A stretch of 64,000 nucleotides of DNA. It comes from Vibrio salilacus. GTDB taxonomy: Bacteria > Pseudomonadota > Gammaproteobacteria > Enterobacterales > Vibrionaceae. Made by a program: the position numbers and the translations under genes. Where the stretch lies: the NCBI RefSeq assembly GCF_002811245.1, contig NZ_NIVQ01000004.1, forward strand, positions 62,001 through 126,000, given 5' to 3'. The stretch's first letter is position 1. Every line of letters begins with the position of its first letter. Positions 16,793 through 27,019 of this stretch are shown one piece after another. The notes under the pieces were generated by a model. The model was not told the DNA's origin and made no database searches. It was given only the letters and a program-made list of their open reading frames with translations.

Positions 16793-18565
16793 CTAGATTC
16801 TGCCTTGAAGTGGGATGATTGTCACGCTTTCTCCCGGCTTAACCGTATCGATAGCAGGAGAGATTTCAATCAAGCAGTTGGCTTCACTCATGGATCGTAA
16901 TATTCCCGAACCTTGTTTACCTGTGGTGCGTACTGTTAATTGACCCAATGGATTGATTTGATAAATACCACGGCTGAACTCTGTGCGTCCTTGACGAGAA
17001 CGAAGAGACTCTTCAGCAATAGCGTTGACTTTGAGTGATTGCCAGTTTATTTCGCCTTGCATTTTACGCAGTGCAGGTTCGACAAAGTTAATAAATGAAA
17101 CCATGACCGCTACAGGATTGCCGGGTAAACCGAAAAAAGGTTTCTTGTTGATATGACCAAAGGCGAGGGGACGGCCTGGCCTCATGTTGATACGCCAGAA
17201 GTCAATGTGACCAAGTTGTTCTAAAGCCAATTTAATGTAGTCGGCATCGCCAACAGAAACACCACCAGACGTAATCACCACATCGGCGTCATGAGAGGCC
17301 TTTTTAAGCGCAGACATAATCGCTTGTTGATTATCTTCAAGAATGCCCAGATCTAAGACCTCGCAACCAAGCTGTTGCAGCAGCGCCATAATGGTAAAAC
17401 GGTTGGAGTCATAGATTGAGTTTGCTTGCTGGTCACTTCCTGGAGCTTGCACTTCGTCACCAGTTGAAAATACCGCAACCTTTAACGGCTTGAATACCGA
17501 GCAATGAGCAAATCCTAATGAAGCCAACATGCCCGCTTCAGCTGAAGTGACACGTTGCCCTTGTTTGAATACATGGCTACCGATCTCAAGGTCTTCACCC
17601 GCTTGACGAACATTTTGCTGTGGTTTTATTAATGCGTTAAAGGTGACATTGTCACCTTTACTTTGAGCTTGCTCGCGCATGACAACAGTATCGGCATTGA
17701 TAGGCATTGGAGCGCCAGTCATAATCTTCACCGCTTGCCCTTCGAGTAGCGGTTTATCGTAGGCATGCCCAGCAAAGACCTCAGCGATAACCTGATAAGA
17801 TTTACGGCCTATATCTGTACTGCGAATGGCATAACCGTCCATGGCCGAGTTGGTGTATTGAGGAACATTGACGGGTGAAATAACGTCAGTCGATAAAACA
17901 CGTCCATATGCATTTTCAATTGCACAGTTGTCTTTAGCTTGGACGGGCTCAATCAAGGCAAGGATTTTTTGCAGTCCTTGTTCCACCGACAAGAAGGCCG
18001 GAGATAATACATCACAACATGCCGTACTCATTTTGTTGTGCTCAGAAGAATGATTCGCGACATAATTGATAATGAACTGACTGATTGTCTCAAGATCGTT
18101 AATGTCCATCTGAGGCAAATCAGAATCGGTCACTTCGCTGTCAGCCGCAATAGCGATAATATTATCGTCATTGGGATACAGCCAAGGTTTATCGAGTGCT
18201 TGGCGATGAAGTTCAAGTTTAGGAAAGGCGACATTCTTGCACCCTTCAACCAAAATAATATCAAGGCAATCACAATCAAATCGGCTCAGCAGATAGTCAA
18301 AACTTGACTCTTGCCGCGGGGTTTCTGTCATCAAAGCAAAGCGGTTGCGTGATGAAATTAACATCTGGGTTGCTCCCGCCTTGCGCAGGCGATAGCTGTC
18401 TTTGCCCGGTTTATCGACATCGAAGTTGTGGTGAGCATGCTTAAGGATACCAATGCGCAAACCCGCATCGGTCAATTTCGGCAGTAATGCCTCGAGTAAT
18501 GTTGTTTTACCAGTACCCGAATAGGCAGCGAAACCTAACAAAGGGATAGGGAATGGGTAAGTCAT
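16793..18565 (-). CDS. MobB-MoeA fusion (molybdenum cofactor synthesis)
   Basis: 590 aa, two enzymes in one chain. Residues 1-170 are MobB, with the P-loop GFAAYSGTGKTTLLEALLP; it is the GTP-binding adaptor for guanine-dinucleotide attachment. From about residue 185 follows a complete MoeA of normal length, which inserts molybdate (or tungstate) into adenylated molybdopterin. Its signatures are NSAMDGYAIRS, VKIMTGAPMPINADTVV, TGDEV, TSGGVSVGDADY and FFGLPGNPVAVM. Its start overlaps the mobA stop by one base. A perfect matS site lies inside the gene. Confidence 0.92.
   Translation of the reverse strand: MTYPFPIPLLGFAAYSGTGKTTLLEALLPKLTDAGLRIGILKHAHHNFDVDKPGKDSYRLRKAGATQMLISSRNRFALMTETPRQESSFDYLLSRFDCDCLDIILVEGCKNVAFPKLELHRQALDKPWLYPNDDNIIAIAADSEVTDSDLPQMDINDLETISQFIINYVANHSSEHNKMSTACCDVLSPAFLSVEQGLQKILALIEPVQAKDNCAIENAYGRVLSTDVISPVNVPQYTNSAMDGYAIRSTDIGRKSYQVIAEVFAGHAYDKPLLEGQAVKIMTGAPMPINADTVVMREQAQSKGDNVTFNALIKPQQNVRQAGEDLEIGSHVFKQGQRVTSAEAGMLASLGFAHCSVFKPLKVAVFSTGDEVQAPGSDQQANSIYDSNRFTIMALLQQLGCEVLDLGILEDNQQAIMSALKKASHDADVVITSGGVSVGDADYIKLALEQLGHIDFWRINMRPGRPLAFGHINKKPFFGLPGNPVAVMVSFINFVEPALRKMQGEINWQSLKVNAIAEESLRSRQGRTEFSRGIYQINPLGQLTVRTTGKQGSGILRSMSEANCLIEISPAIDTVKPGESVTIIPLQGRI
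17643..17655. promoter_or_regulatory. matS site (MatP binding), perfect match
   Basis: GTGACATTGTCAC fits the consensus GTGACRNYGTCAC at every position and is embedded in a longer palindrome with AAAG/CTTT flanks. It lies inside the moeA coding sequence. See the terminus-macrodomain finding. Confidence 0.8.
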
Positions 18566-19149
18566 CAGTTCAGCGTTCCAAATTGAGAGAGTTCTTCAGG
18601 TGTATTCAAATTAACAAAGCAGTCAGCAGAGTCACTAAAGTCAACATAGTGAGTATTGCACTCTTTGTAGAGCAATATAATCTTACGATCGCCACGCTCA
18701 AGAAATGCGGTTAACTTAGGTAATACACGTTTGTGATAAAGGGTAAAGACAGGTTGTTGATGTTCACCGTCGTGAGCAACCAAAATATCACTCTCTGGTG
18801 TCACGGCGGCACAAAAACGAGCAACTAAATCGTGATTAATTTGCGGACTATCGCACGGAACGAATCCAACCCAGTCAGTTGGCGCATTAAGTAGGCCAGC
18901 ATGTATACCACCCATCGGCCCTGGGTATTGTTTAAACTCATCGCCAAACACTTGACCAAATTGAGCGTACTCTGCTTGATTACGGTTAGCGTTGATTAAA
19001 ATCTGTGATGTTTGTGGGGTAAGACGATCAATGACGTGTTGGATTAACGGTTTATTGTCTAACAGGATTAGACCTTTATCATTGCCACCCATGCGGCTAG
19101 CTTGACCACCAGCCAAAATAACCCAACTAGTTTGCGTTGGAAGAAGCAT
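18565..19149 (-). CDS. mobA: Molybdenum cofactor guanylyltransferase MobA
   Basis: 194 aa. [20 protein letters not shown] is the nucleotidyltransferase GTP loop and the lysine contact. [10 protein letters not shown] and FVPCDSPQ, with its metal-binding Asp, complete the active site. MobA joins GMP to molybdopterin, making the bis-MGD cofactor that the formate dehydrogenase encoded 12 kb away needs. Its first 23 bases overlap the upstream transporter ATPase gene. Confidence 0.92.
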   Translation of the reverse strand: MLLPTQTSWVILAGGQASRMGGNDKGLILLDNKPLIQHVIDRLTPQTSQILINANRNQAEYAQFGQVFGDEFKQYPGPMGGIHAGLLNAPTDWVGFVPCDSPQINHDLVARFCAAVTPESDILVAHDGEHQQPVFTLYHKRVLPKLTAFLERGDRKIILLYKECNTHYVDFSDSADCFVNLNTPEELSQFGTLN

Positions 19150-19843
19150 AACTATTCTTTATCTCTTTATCGGTGATGACTTGCAGCAGCGGTGCCTCGA
19201 TTAAAGTGGTTTCTTTGATCCACCATTGTTGGCGGCACAGGCCAGTCAATGCATTTTTCTGATGACTCGTAATCACTAAACTTGATCCACGGTTTAATAG
19301 ATCTTGCGCCATTACGACTAAGCGATCAATTGATTCTTGATCAAGTGAAGCACTCGGTTCATCCATCAATAAAATAGAAGGCTTTAAAATCCAGGCTCGC
19401 GCCATGGCCACGCGCTGTTTCTCTCCTCCTGATAAAACCGAAATATGTTCATCAGCGAGAGTTTCTAAGCCTACCATACGCAGAGCAGTAATTACTTGGG
19501 CTCGCTTATCTTTTAACGGCTCTTTTTGATAGCGAATACCGTAAGCGATGTTTTCGTAAACAGTACCATCAAATAAATAGGGGGATTGGTGCAAATAAAT
19601 GACTTGGTTGCGACCGCTGCGTGGGAAAACACGTTGTAGCCAACTATCGTTGGGGGCGTTGACTTTCCCAGTTGTGGGCTTGATAAGTCCAGATAGAATT
19701 TTAAGCAGCGTCGTTTTGCCCACACCGTTGTCCCCTTTGAGGTAGATGGCGTCATTCGGGCCGATAGACAGCGTTGGGATATGGAACAGAACTCGATCCT
19801 TGAAACGCATCGACAGCTGTTGAGCAGTCATTTTTATCGTCAT
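19127..19843 (-). CDS. tupC: Tungstate/molybdate ABC transporter, ATP-binding subunit (TupC-like)
   Basis: 238 aa, one ABC domain: Walker [13 protein letters not shown], signature [15 protein letters not shown], Walker [13 protein letters not shown] and H-loop VITSHQ. It lacks the C-terminal molybdate-binding TOBE domain of ModC, which fits the TupABC class. It is encoded directly after the permease gene with a 3-base gap and overlaps mobA. Confidence 0.82.
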   Translation of the reverse strand: MTIKMTAQQLSMRFKDRVLFHIPTLSIGPNDAIYLKGDNGVGKTTLLKILSGLIKPTTGKVNAPNDSWLQRVFPRSGRNQVIYLHQSPYLFDGTVYENIAYGIRYQKEPLKDKRAQVITALRMVGLETLADEHISVLSGGEKQRVAMARAWILKPSILLMDEPSASLDQESIDRLVVMAQDLLNRGSSLVITSHQKNALTGLCRQQWWIKETTLIEAPLLQVITDKEIKNSYASSNAN

Positions 19844-19846
19844 GTA

Positions 19847-20551
19847 CTACGTCCTTAAATAGCCTTTTCCACGCATGCTAGTGAGAAAGAAATTCAGTAC
19901 CAAGGCTAACGTGAGTAACACTATGCCTAAAGCGACACCTTGAGCAAAGGCGCCTTTGTGGCTTTCCATGGCAATGGCAGTAGGAATATTGCGCGTAATG
20001 CCCATGATATTTCCGCCGACCATGGTCGAACAGCCCACTTCGGTAACAATACGCGAAAACGCCGCGATCGCGGCGGCCATCAACGGAAAACGCGTTTCCC
20101 AAATCATGGTAGCGATAATACGTGGCACGCTGGCACCCAGTGTCACGGCGGTTTCTACCGCACGACGATCGCTAGATTGCAATGCCCCATGCATCATTGA
20201 AACCAAGACAGGAAAACCAATTAACATTTGGCCAACGATCATCGCTTTTTGAGTAAACAGCATTTGCCAATCGCCGAGTGGCCCTGATCGCGACAACAAC
20301 ATATAAAGCAACAAGCCAATTACCACGGTTGGAATCGCTTGTAGAGTGTTGATGAGAGACAACAAAACCCACTTGCCTTTGAACTCAGTATAGGCGAGCA
20401 GAAATGAGAAAATAATAGCTGGCAACAACACTATCGAGATCGCAGACAAAGAGACACTAAAAGAGACCGCAACAATTCGCCAAAGCTCTTGATCAAAGCT
20501 GACCAATAAAGCGAATGCATCAAGGGTGGTTTGCCACAAACTCATCTTCAA
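19847..20551 (-). CDS. tupB: Tungstate/molybdate ABC transporter permease (TupB-like)
   Basis: 234 aa, about five or six membrane helices. The coupling-loop motif is ETAVTLGASVPRIIATMIWETRFPL, with the conserved EAA-like Gly. AAIAAFSRIVTEVGCSTMVGGNI is typical of the tungstate permeases. It abuts the binding-protein stop (one base) and precedes the ATPase gene. Confidence 0.83.
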   Translation of the reverse strand: MKMSLWQTTLDAFALLVSFDQELWRIVAVSFSVSLSAISIVLLPAIIFSFLLAYTEFKGKWVLLSLINTLQAIPTVVIGLLLYMLLSRSGPLGDWQMLFTQKAMIVGQMLIGFPVLVSMMHGALQSSDRRAVETAVTLGASVPRIIATMIWETRFPLMAAAIAAFSRIVTEVGCSTMVGGNIMGITRNIPTAIAMESHKGAFAQGVALGIVLLTLALVLNFFLTSMRGKGYLRT

Positions 20552-21370
20552 TTACTGCTCATCAGCATTGGCAACAAACAGTTGGGTGCCGTTGAGTGAA
20601 AAGCTATTAATTAACTGCTGTCCTTTCGGGTTGACCAACCAATCGCTGAATGCTTTTGCTCCTTGGTAGTTGATACCAGGATAGCGCTCAGGGTTAACCA
20701 AAATCACCTGATAGGGGTTAAATAAGCTCTTGTCACCTTGAAATAAGATGTTAAGATCAAGTTTGTTGGTGTAAGCAAGCCAAGTGCCTCGATCTGTCAT
20801 CGTGTAACCTTGCATTTCGTTGGCCATATTCAGTGTTGGGCCCATACCTTGGCCTACACTGCGATAGCCACCAAAATTGGGCTCTATTTGGGCTTGTTGC
20901 CAAATGGCTTTTTCTTTTTTATGTGTACCAGAATCATCACCACGAGAAACAAAGGTTGCATTGCTGGTCGCAATCGACGTAAACACCTCGGCAACGTTTG
21001 TTTGCTCAGTTACTTTAGCTGGATCATCATCTGGGCCAACAACAACAAAGTCGTTATACATTAGTTGACGAGGCAAAATGCCATAGCCTTGCACAACAAA
21101 ATTAGCCTCTGCTTTAGGTGCATGAGTCATAACGAGATCAACATCGCCATTCTCGCCCATCTTGAGCGCTTTGCCTGTTCCCGCTGCAATTACATTAACT
21201 TTGTAACCTGTGTCTTGTTCAAACCTTGGTAAAAGATAATCGAGCAATCCAGAATGGTAAGTACTGGTTGTCGTGGCTAAGCGCACGTGGGGCTTGTCAT
21301 CCGCTGCTAGGGCAGAGTAACTGACAAGGGCGAGTGACGTTGTTGCAAATATAATCGTTGTTGCTTTCAT
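20552..21370 (-). CDS. tupA: Tungstate/molybdate periplasmic binding protein (TupA-like)
   Basis: 272 aa with a signal peptide ending SALA-ADD. The anion-binding start LATTTSTYHSGLLDYLLP carries the TTTS motif that binds tungstate in TupA, followed by AAGTGKALKMGENGDVDLVMTH. It is the first gene of a five-gene run tupA-tupB-tupC-mobA-mobB/moeA, so uptake and cofactor synthesis share one transcript. A sigma54-type promoter with an upstream palindrome precedes it. TupA usually prefers tungstate; molybdate cannot be excluded. Confidence 0.85.
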   Translation of the reverse strand: MKATTIIFATTSLALVSYSALAADDKPHVRLATTTSTYHSGLLDYLLPRFEQDTGYKVNVIAAGTGKALKMGENGDVDLVMTHAPKAEANFVVQGYGILPRQLMYNDFVVVGPDDDPAKVTEQTNVAEVFTSIATSNATFVSRGDDSGTHKKEKAIWQQAQIEPNFGGYRSVGQGMGPTLNMANEMQGYTMTDRGTWLAYTNKLDLNILFQGDKSLFNPYQVILVNPERYPGINYQGAKAFSDWLVNPKGQQLINSFSLNGTQLFVANADEQ

Positions 21371-21469
21371 ATTATTATCATCATTCCATTTCTTCGCTTA
21401 TAAAACCGCAGCCTATGCCACGGTTCACCAACATTATTTAGTATTGATTTATAAGTTGGCACGCATATT

Positions 21470-21487
21470 AAGCAATCTTAATGCCAA
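21470..21487 (-). promoter_or_regulatory. Sigma54 promoter of the tup-mob-moe operon
   Basis: On the minus strand TTGGCATTAAGATTGCTT has GG at 21485-21484, exactly ten bases, then GC at 21473-21472. This agrees well with TGGCACG-N4-TTGCW. Transcription would start near 21460, 90 bases before tupA. Confidence 0.7.
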
Positions 21488-21545
21488 AAATATGTGCATG
21501 GTTTCAAATGAAATATCAACAAGTTAAAGCATTAAACTATGACAA

Positions 21546-21560
21546 GGGACAAAATGTCCC
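21546..21560. promoter_or_regulatory. Putative activator site (UAS) in the tupA / regulator spacer
   Basis: GGGACA-AAA-TGTCCC, a perfect 6+3+6 palindrome centred about 93 bases upstream of the predicted tup start. It lies about 73 bases before the regulator gene, so it could also control that gene. The same pattern (GAGACA-TTT-TGTCTC) recurs before the formate dehydrogenase operon. Confidence 0.6.
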
Positions 21561-21632
21561 ACATTGATTAAGTCAGCGGATAAGAAACTTGATACACTCT
21601 GACCCAAGTCATCATCAATGGAAATAATCGTT

Positions 21633-23081
21633 ATGCCTCCATCACTTGATCCTAATAAAGCGTCGCAATATCAAGCCTTTTCCGTTCTCGTCGTTGATGA
21701 TGAAGTCGGAATGCAGACGATTTTAGACAAAGCACTGAATAAGTGGTTCTCTAAGGTCGATTGTGTCGGCAGCATTGAAGAGGCCGAGTCACTGCGCATT
21801 GCCAATCATTACGATCTGATCGTGCTCGATATAAACTTACCCGGACGTTCAGGCATTGATTGGGAAGAAGCATTTAACGATCCTGATAAAAAGGCCGACG
21901 TTATTTTTATGACGGGTTATGCCGATTTAGAAACTGCCATCTGTGCCCTGAAGCTGGGTGCCTCTGATTTCATCCTGAAGCCATTCAATCTTGGACAAAT
22001 GTTACAAGCTGTGCAGCGCTGCATGGATAAGCGCTTAGAGTTACGTCATCAATACGCACTTCAACACGACTTTAAGCGCCATATCACCACCGATATTGTT
22101 GGTGGCTCAGAAAAGACCAAGCAGTTAAAACAACTGATCACGCAATTCGCGCCATCACGTGCTTCGGTGTTGATTGAAGGGGAATCTGGCACTGGCAAAG
22201 AGTTGGTCGCCCGTGGGGTGCATGAAGCGAGTATGCGCAGTGGACCCTTTGTTCCAATTAACTGTGGGGCCATTGCCCCTGAACTGTTAGAAAGTGAACT
22301 TTTTGGCCATAATGCTGGCGCTTTTACTGGGGCAAAGAAAAGCCGTGAAGGCTTGTTTCGCGTTGCCAGTGGCGGGACCTTATTTCTCGACGAAATCGGT
22401 GAAATGCCACTTGCCATGCAATCAGCGCTGCTTCGTGTGTTAGAGCAGCGAACCATTCGCCCAGTCGGTTGCGAAAAAGAAGTCAGTGTTGATGTTCGAG
22501 TGGTGGCCGCAACCAACCGTAATCTTCAACAAGAAGTCAGTCATGGCAACTTCAGACAGGATTTGTTTTATCGACTCAATGTGCTCAAGATTGAAGTGGC
22601 CCCTCTTCGTGAGAGGAAGGCCGATCTGATTGAACTTGTGCCATTTTTTACCAAAATGCTTTCCTCAGAGTTGGGTATGCCGGATCCACAATGGGCGTAC
22701 GAAGATATTCTCGCGGTGAATGAATACGATTGGCCCGGCAATATTCGTGAGCTAAAAAATCTCATTGAGCGCTGTATCTTACTTGGCAAGCCGCCAGCGC
22801 ATTACTGGCGAGACAACCATGGCGACACTTTTAAACCATCGGTTACGATGACAGTGTCAAATGGCGCCGAACTGATTGAATTGACATCAAATGGTCACCA
22901 ACAGCAAGGTTATCCAAACGATTGGGATCTTAAAGAGGTTGAGAAAGCGCACATACAACAGCTGGTCGATTACCACCGCGGTAACAAGTCGGCCGCCGCG
23001 CGCGATCTTGGTGTAGCGCGTAAAACGTTAGAGCGAAAATTCAAAGAGTGGGAAAATGAAGAATCAAGCTATGTCGATTAA
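21633..23081 (+). CDS. Sigma54-dependent response regulator (NtrC family)
   Basis: 482 aa from ATG 21633 (GGAA upstream); an in-frame ATG at 21618 has no ribosome site. An N-terminal receiver holds VDDE and the phospho-acceptor Asp in IVLDINLPG (about residue 66). An AAA+ domain follows with Walker A EGESGTGKELVARG, the sigma54-contact loop GAFTGA and Walker B GGTLFLDEIGE. A Fis-type helix-turn-helix (NKSAAARDLGVARKTLERKFKEW) ends it. All parts for activating sigma54 promoters are intact. It overlaps its kinase gene by 26 bases. Position and promoter pattern point to control of tup-mob-moe and formate dehydrogenase. Confidence 0.92.
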   Translation: MPPSLDPNKASQYQAFSVLVVDDEVGMQTILDKALNKWFSKVDCVGSIEEAESLRIANHYDLIVLDINLPGRSGIDWEEAFNDPDKKADVIFMTGYADLETAICALKLGASDFILKPFNLGQMLQAVQRCMDKRLELRHQYALQHDFKRHITTDIVGGSEKTKQLKQLITQFAPSRASVLIEGESGTGKELVARGVHEASMRSGPFVPINCGAIAPELLESELFGHNAGAFTGAKKSREGLFRVASGGTLFLDEIGEMPLAMQSALLRVLEQRTIRPVGCEKEVSVDVRVVAATNRNLQQEVSHGNFRQDLFYRLNVLKIEVAPLRERKADLIELVPFFTKMLSSELGMPDPQWAYEDILAVNEYDWPGNIRELKNLIERCILLGKPPAHYWRDNHGDTFKPSVTMTVSNGAELIELTSNGHQQQGYPNDWDLKEVEKAHIQQLVDYHRGNKSAAARDLGVARKTLERKFKEWENEESSYVD

Positions 23082-25101
23082 CGCGTCTTTTTGGTCAAAA
23101 TGGCGTTATCGCTTTAAAACCATGGTGCGTTATCGCTTGATGATTCTGACTTCGGCGCCGATTGTATTAACTCTGATTGCTTTAATCGGTATGACGATTT
23201 ATTGGTCGATACATTACACGTGGCAAAGTGCGCTGGTGGATGTTTCAGAGCGTCTAGGTGTAGCTGAAAATAGTATTGAACTAATCCAAGAAAAACAAGC
23301 CAATCATGTTCAAGCTTTTGCTCACTCCTATGAATTTGTTAAACGCTATCGTGACCCTGTCACTGAGCTCGGTGATTTACAACACTGGGTTTCTCAACAG
23401 CGTCATCACTATAAACTTGATTTTCTGCGCTTTCATCGTGTTGATAACATAGAGAGCAAATTTCGCTTTATGGATTTGACTCGGCGCGAATCGTTTTTTG
23501 ATGTACTGACAACGCAAGAGTTAAGCGAATTGGGTGACGATTTAGTCAAGCGTGCGCAGACGCCAATTCTCAACAGCCATCAGGTTGAAGGGCGTGGTTT
23601 GGTGAGTCGAACGGTTATTCCCATTTACAACCAAACAAGTGACATCATCGGTTTTCTTGATGGTGGGTTACTGCTCAATAACAGCACCAATTTAGTCGAC
23701 GCTATTCGCGATCTCATCTATCCGACAAAGCAAGACAGCCTAAGGCCTGTTGGGACGCTAACCGTTTTTCTTGATGACTTACGCGTTAGCACCAATGTCC
23801 CACTCGACAGTGATGATCGATTGGGGCGCGCGATCGGCACTCGGGTATCCGATGAAGTAAGGCAAACGGTACTCGTTGATGGTCAAGAATGGGTTAACTT
23901 AGCCTTTGTTTATGACGCCTGGTATATCACCGCTTACAAACCACTGTATGACCAATACGACAATGTCATCGGCATGCTTTATACCGGTTATTTGATGTGG
24001 CCCTTTGTCACCACGTACATGACTAATTTGGCGGAAATATCCGTGACCACCTTAGTGCTGCTGTTGTTATCAAGTTTGCTGGTTTATCGAGGCTCACGCG
24101 ATCTGTTTATTCCGATTGAACATATACACCGCGTGGTCAAAATGATTCAACTCGACAAAGAGACCCGGATCGGCCATTTAGGGTTAGACGAGAATCATGA
24201 ATTAGCCCAACTGGCCAAACAGTTCGATAATATGCTTGATCTGCTAGAACAACGTAAAAATGAGTTGGAACGCGCGGCGGGCGAACTCGAGAGTAAAGTC
24301 AATGACCGTACCATTAGCTTAAAAGAGAAAACCGAACAACTTGAGCTTCACATTCAACTGCTTAACCAAACGCGAGACAAATTGGTTGTTAATGAAAAGC
24401 TCGCGGCACTGGGCGAGTTGACCGCAGGTATCGCGCACGAGATCAATAATCCAACCGCAGTGATCCTAGGAAATATTGAATTGATTCAGTTTGAACTGGG
24501 GGATGAGTCACAACGTGTCGCCGAGGAAATTGAGGCGATTCACGTTCAAATCGATCGTATCCGCAATATCACCCGCAGTTTATTGCAATACAGTCGCCAT
24601 GGCGGTGTACAGGACGAAATTACTTGGCAGCATGTTAACCCCATCATTGAAGAGAGCATTACACTGGTCAAAACTGGCGCAAAGAAACGTGATGTGGTGT
24701 TTCATACTGAGTTACAGGCTCATCATTGTGTTGAGATCAACCGCCATCAGCTCTTGCAGATTTTGGTTAACTTACAGATCAATGGTATCCACGCCATGCA
24801 AGGCAAAGGCGAACTGACAATCACGAGTGAAGATTGGATTGATAATGGTGAAGTCCGGGGTGTGGTGATTCATGTCCAAGATCAAGGCTGCGGTATCAAA
24901 CCCGAAAACCTAAACCGAGTGTTTTCCCCTTTCTTTACCACTAAGCGTGATGGAACTGGTTTAGGCCTGTCGGTATCGCAAAGTATTTTAAGCCAATCAG
25001 GTGGAGAACTCACGGTTGAATCAACCTTGGGGCAGGGTAGCCGCTTTTCGATCTACCTGCCGGAACGGGCACATGTTGAATTGCTGGTGACAAATCTATA
25101 G
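23056..25101 (+). CDS. Sensor histidine kinase with periplasmic Cache-like domain
   Basis: 681 aa. A membrane helix lies near residues 27-52. A periplasmic sensor of about 270 residues follows with a double-Cache look (GLVSRTVIPIYNQTSDIIGFLDGG, WYITAYKPLYDQYDNVIGMLYTGY), then a second helix and a HAMP-like linker. A coiled coil leads to the H-box LGELTAGIAHEINNPTAV (His about 461), and the ATPase domain has DQGCGIKPENL and GTGLGLSVS. The signal is unknown; a small anion or carboxylate such as formate is a reasonable guess from the Cache fold and the neighbours. Confidence 0.9.
   Translation: MKNQAMSINASFWSKWRYRFKTMVRYRLMILTSAPIVLTLIALIGMTIYWSIHYTWQSALVDVSERLGVAENSIELIQEKQANHVQAFAHSYEFVKRYRDPVTELGDLQHWVSQQRHHYKLDFLRFHRVDNIESKFRFMDLTRRESFFDVLTTQELSELGDDLVKRAQTPILNSHQVEGRGLVSRTVIPIYNQTSDIIGFLDGGLLLNNSTNLVDAIRDLIYPTKQDSLRPVGTLTVFLDDLRVSTNVPLDSDDRLGRAIGTRVSDEVRQTVLVDGQEWVNLAFVYDAWYITAYKPLYDQYDNVIGMLYTGYLMWPFVTTYMTNLAEISVTTLVLLLLSSLLVYRGSRDLFIPIEHIHRVVKMIQLDKETRIGHLGLDENHELAQLAKQFDNMLDLLEQRKNELERAAGELESKVNDRTISLKEKTEQLELHIQLLNQTRDKLVVNEKLAALGELTAGIAHEINNPTAVILGNIELIQFELGDESQRVAEEIEAIHVQIDRIRNITRSLLQYSRHGGVQDEITWQHVNPIIEESITLVKTGAKKRDVVFHTELQAHHCVEINRHQLLQILVNLQINGIHAMQGKGELTITSEDWIDNGEVRGVVIHVQDQGCGIKPENLNRVFSPFFTTKRDGTGLGLSVSQSILSQSGGELTVESTLGQGSRFSIYLPERAHVELLVTNL
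25030..25037 (+). other. KOPS-type octamer pointing to dif
   Basis: GGGCAGGG fits the FtsK-orienting consensus GGGNAGGG. It lies on the plus strand left of dif, hence directed towards it, within the kinase coding sequence. Matches this short also occur by chance. Confidence 0.4.
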
Positions 25102-25182
25102 GTTGAAATAAAAACAAAGCTTGAAGTTAATCGCAGTAATCAGTAGTGTGGCGCCGTTTTTGATATTAAATAGGTACTGACA

Positions 25183-26775
25183 TTGATTTCCACCAACAAC
25201 ATCACACAACAATTTGGGGCTAAGCCACTATTTGAAAATATTTCAGTTAAGTTTGGTGAAGGTAACCGTTATGGCCTGATCGGCGCAAACGGCTGTGGTA
25301 AGTCAACCTTTATGAAGATTCTGAGCGGCGAGCTTGAACCTTCAGGTGGTAATGTCAGCTACGATCCCAATGAACGTGTCGCAAAACTGAACCAAGACCA
25401 GTTTGCCTATGAAGAATACACGGTTATTGACACCGTTATCATGGGCTACAAAGAGCTGTGGAAGGTAAAGCAAGAGCGTGACCGCATCTATTCACTGCCA
25501 GAGATGAGTGAAGACGAAGGCATGCAGGTTGCGGATCTTGAAGTGCAATTTGCCGAGATGGACGGCTACATGGCAGACTCCAAAGCGGGTGAATTATTAC
25601 TCGCTGTGGGTATTCCTGAAGAGCAGCACTACGGGTTGATGAGTGAAGTTGCTCCTGGTTGGAAACTGCGTGTGCTATTAGCACAGGTTCTGTTTGCTGA
25701 CCCGCATATTATGCTACTCGACGAACCAACCAACAACTTGGACATGGATACCATTCGCTGGTTGGAAGATACGTTGAACCAACGTAACTGCACCATGATC
25801 ATCATCTCGCACGACCGTCACTTCTTAAACTCTGTGTGTACTCACATGGCGGATTTGGACTATGGTGAATTACGTCTATACGCAGGAAACTACGACGAAT
25901 ACATGACGGCTGCGTATCAAGTTCGTCAACGTCTTCTGACTGATAACGCCAAGAAGAAAGCACAAATTGCCGATTTGCAAACCTTCGTTGCTCGCTTCTC
26001 TGCTAACGCATCAAAAGCGAAACAAGCGACTTCTCGTGCTAAACAAATCGACAAAATTCAACTTGAAGAAGTCAAAGCGTCGAGCCGCCAAAACCCATTC
26101 ATTCGTTTTGAGCAATCAAAAGAGCTGTTTCGTAATGCGCTTGTGGTTGAAAACCTCAGCCAAGGTTTTGACGACGATCTGTTTAGTGACTTCAGCGCTA
26201 TTTTTGAAGTCGGTGAACGTGTTGCGATTATCGGTGAGAACGGTGTGGGTAAAACAACCTTGCTTAACACTCTCGCAGGCAAACTTGAGCCTCGTCACGG
26301 CGAATACAAGTGGTCTGAAAACTCAAACATTGGTTATTACGCTCAAGACCATGCGCATGACTTTGAACAAGACATGAACTTAATGGATTGGATGGGACAG
26401 TGGCGTCAAGCTGGCGATGATGAGCAAGTGCTGCGTAGTTTCTTAGGTCGTATGTTGTTCTCACAAGATGATATTAAGAAGTCAGTCAAAGTGCTGTCCG
26501 GTGGTGAGCAAGGTCGTATGTTGCTCGGTAAGATTATGATGCACAAACCTAACATGCTATTGATGGATGAACCGACCAACCACATGGATATGGAGTCTAT
26601 CGAGTCACTCAACAATGCCCTTGAGCAGTATAAAGGCACTCTGTTCTTCGTTTCTCACGACCGTGTATTTGTTGACTCACTCGCAACACGAATCATGGAA
26701 ATCAAAGACAACAAGATTACTGACTTTAAAGGCACTTATGCCGAGTTCTTAAAATCGCGCGGTGTAGAGCAATAA
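25183..26775 (+). CDS. ybiT: ABC-F translation factor YbiT
   Basis: 530 aa, TTG start. Two ABC domains without membrane segments. The first has [10 protein letters not shown] and [13 protein letters not shown]. The linker is lysine-rich with [18 protein letters not shown]. The second has [20 protein letters not shown] and [14 protein letters not shown]. Length and sequence match YbiT, one of the four E. coli ABC-F ATPases that act on the ribosome. It lies between the two-component pair and fdhD with its own terminator, and has no evident link to formate metabolism. Confidence 0.92.
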   Translation: MISTNNITQQFGAKPLFENISVKFGEGNRYGLIGANGCGKSTFMKILSGELEPSGGNVSYDPNERVAKLNQDQFAYEEYTVIDTVIMGYKELWKVKQERDRIYSLPEMSEDEGMQVADLEVQFAEMDGYMADSKAGELLLAVGIPEEQHYGLMSEVAPGWKLRVLLAQVLFADPHIMLLDEPTNNLDMDTIRWLEDTLNQRNCTMIIISHDRHFLNSVCTHMADLDYGELRLYAGNYDEYMTAAYQVRQRLLTDNAKKKAQIADLQTFVARFSANASKAKQATSRAKQIDKIQLEEVKASSRQNPFIRFEQSKELFRNALVVENLSQGFDDDLFSDFSAIFEVGERVAIIGENGVGKTTLLNTLAGKLEPRHGEYKWSENSNIGYYAQDHAHDFEQDMNLMDWMGQWRQAGDDEQVLRSFLGRMLFSQDDIKKSVKVLSGGEQGRMLLGKIMMHKPNMLLMDEPTNHMDMESIESLNNALEQYKGTLFFVSHDRVFVDSLATRIMEIKDNKITDFKGTYAEFLKSRGVEQ

Positions 26776-26795
26776 TTGAATCGATTGTGTTAGTA

Positions 26796-26821
26796 AAAAG
26801 CCCGCGAATGCGGGCTTTTTT
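26796..26821 (+). terminator. Terminator of ybiT
   Basis: A strong stem GCCCGC-GAAT-GCGGGC flanked by AAAA on the left and TTTTTT on the right. This is a textbook intrinsic terminator. Confidence 0.9.
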
Positions 26822-27019
26822 GTACCTCAATAGCCAACGTTTAGTCATTTGAATAAAACTCAAGGACGCGTTTTGGTATTTCTCAGCATGGAGCATTTTC
26901 AGCATGCCAAGTAAGATACTGGAGGGCGATGAAACGGACATCAAGTTCATAAGCCATGCAGATATACAGATAGCATGTCGCCTGGCTCAGTCAGCAACTG
27001 GCCAATGCGTTTTGAACTG

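Noticed and set aside
21371..21460. Molybdenum-cofactor riboswitch in the tupA leader
   Set aside because: The leader would be about 90 bases and shows only one short AACCG/CGGTT stem, not the Moco aptamer layout.
21455..21474. TTGGCACG at 21455 on the plus strand as a sigma54 promoter for the regulator gene
   Set aside because: The spacing from GG to the next GC is 12, not 10. The true match lies on the opposite strand a few bases on.
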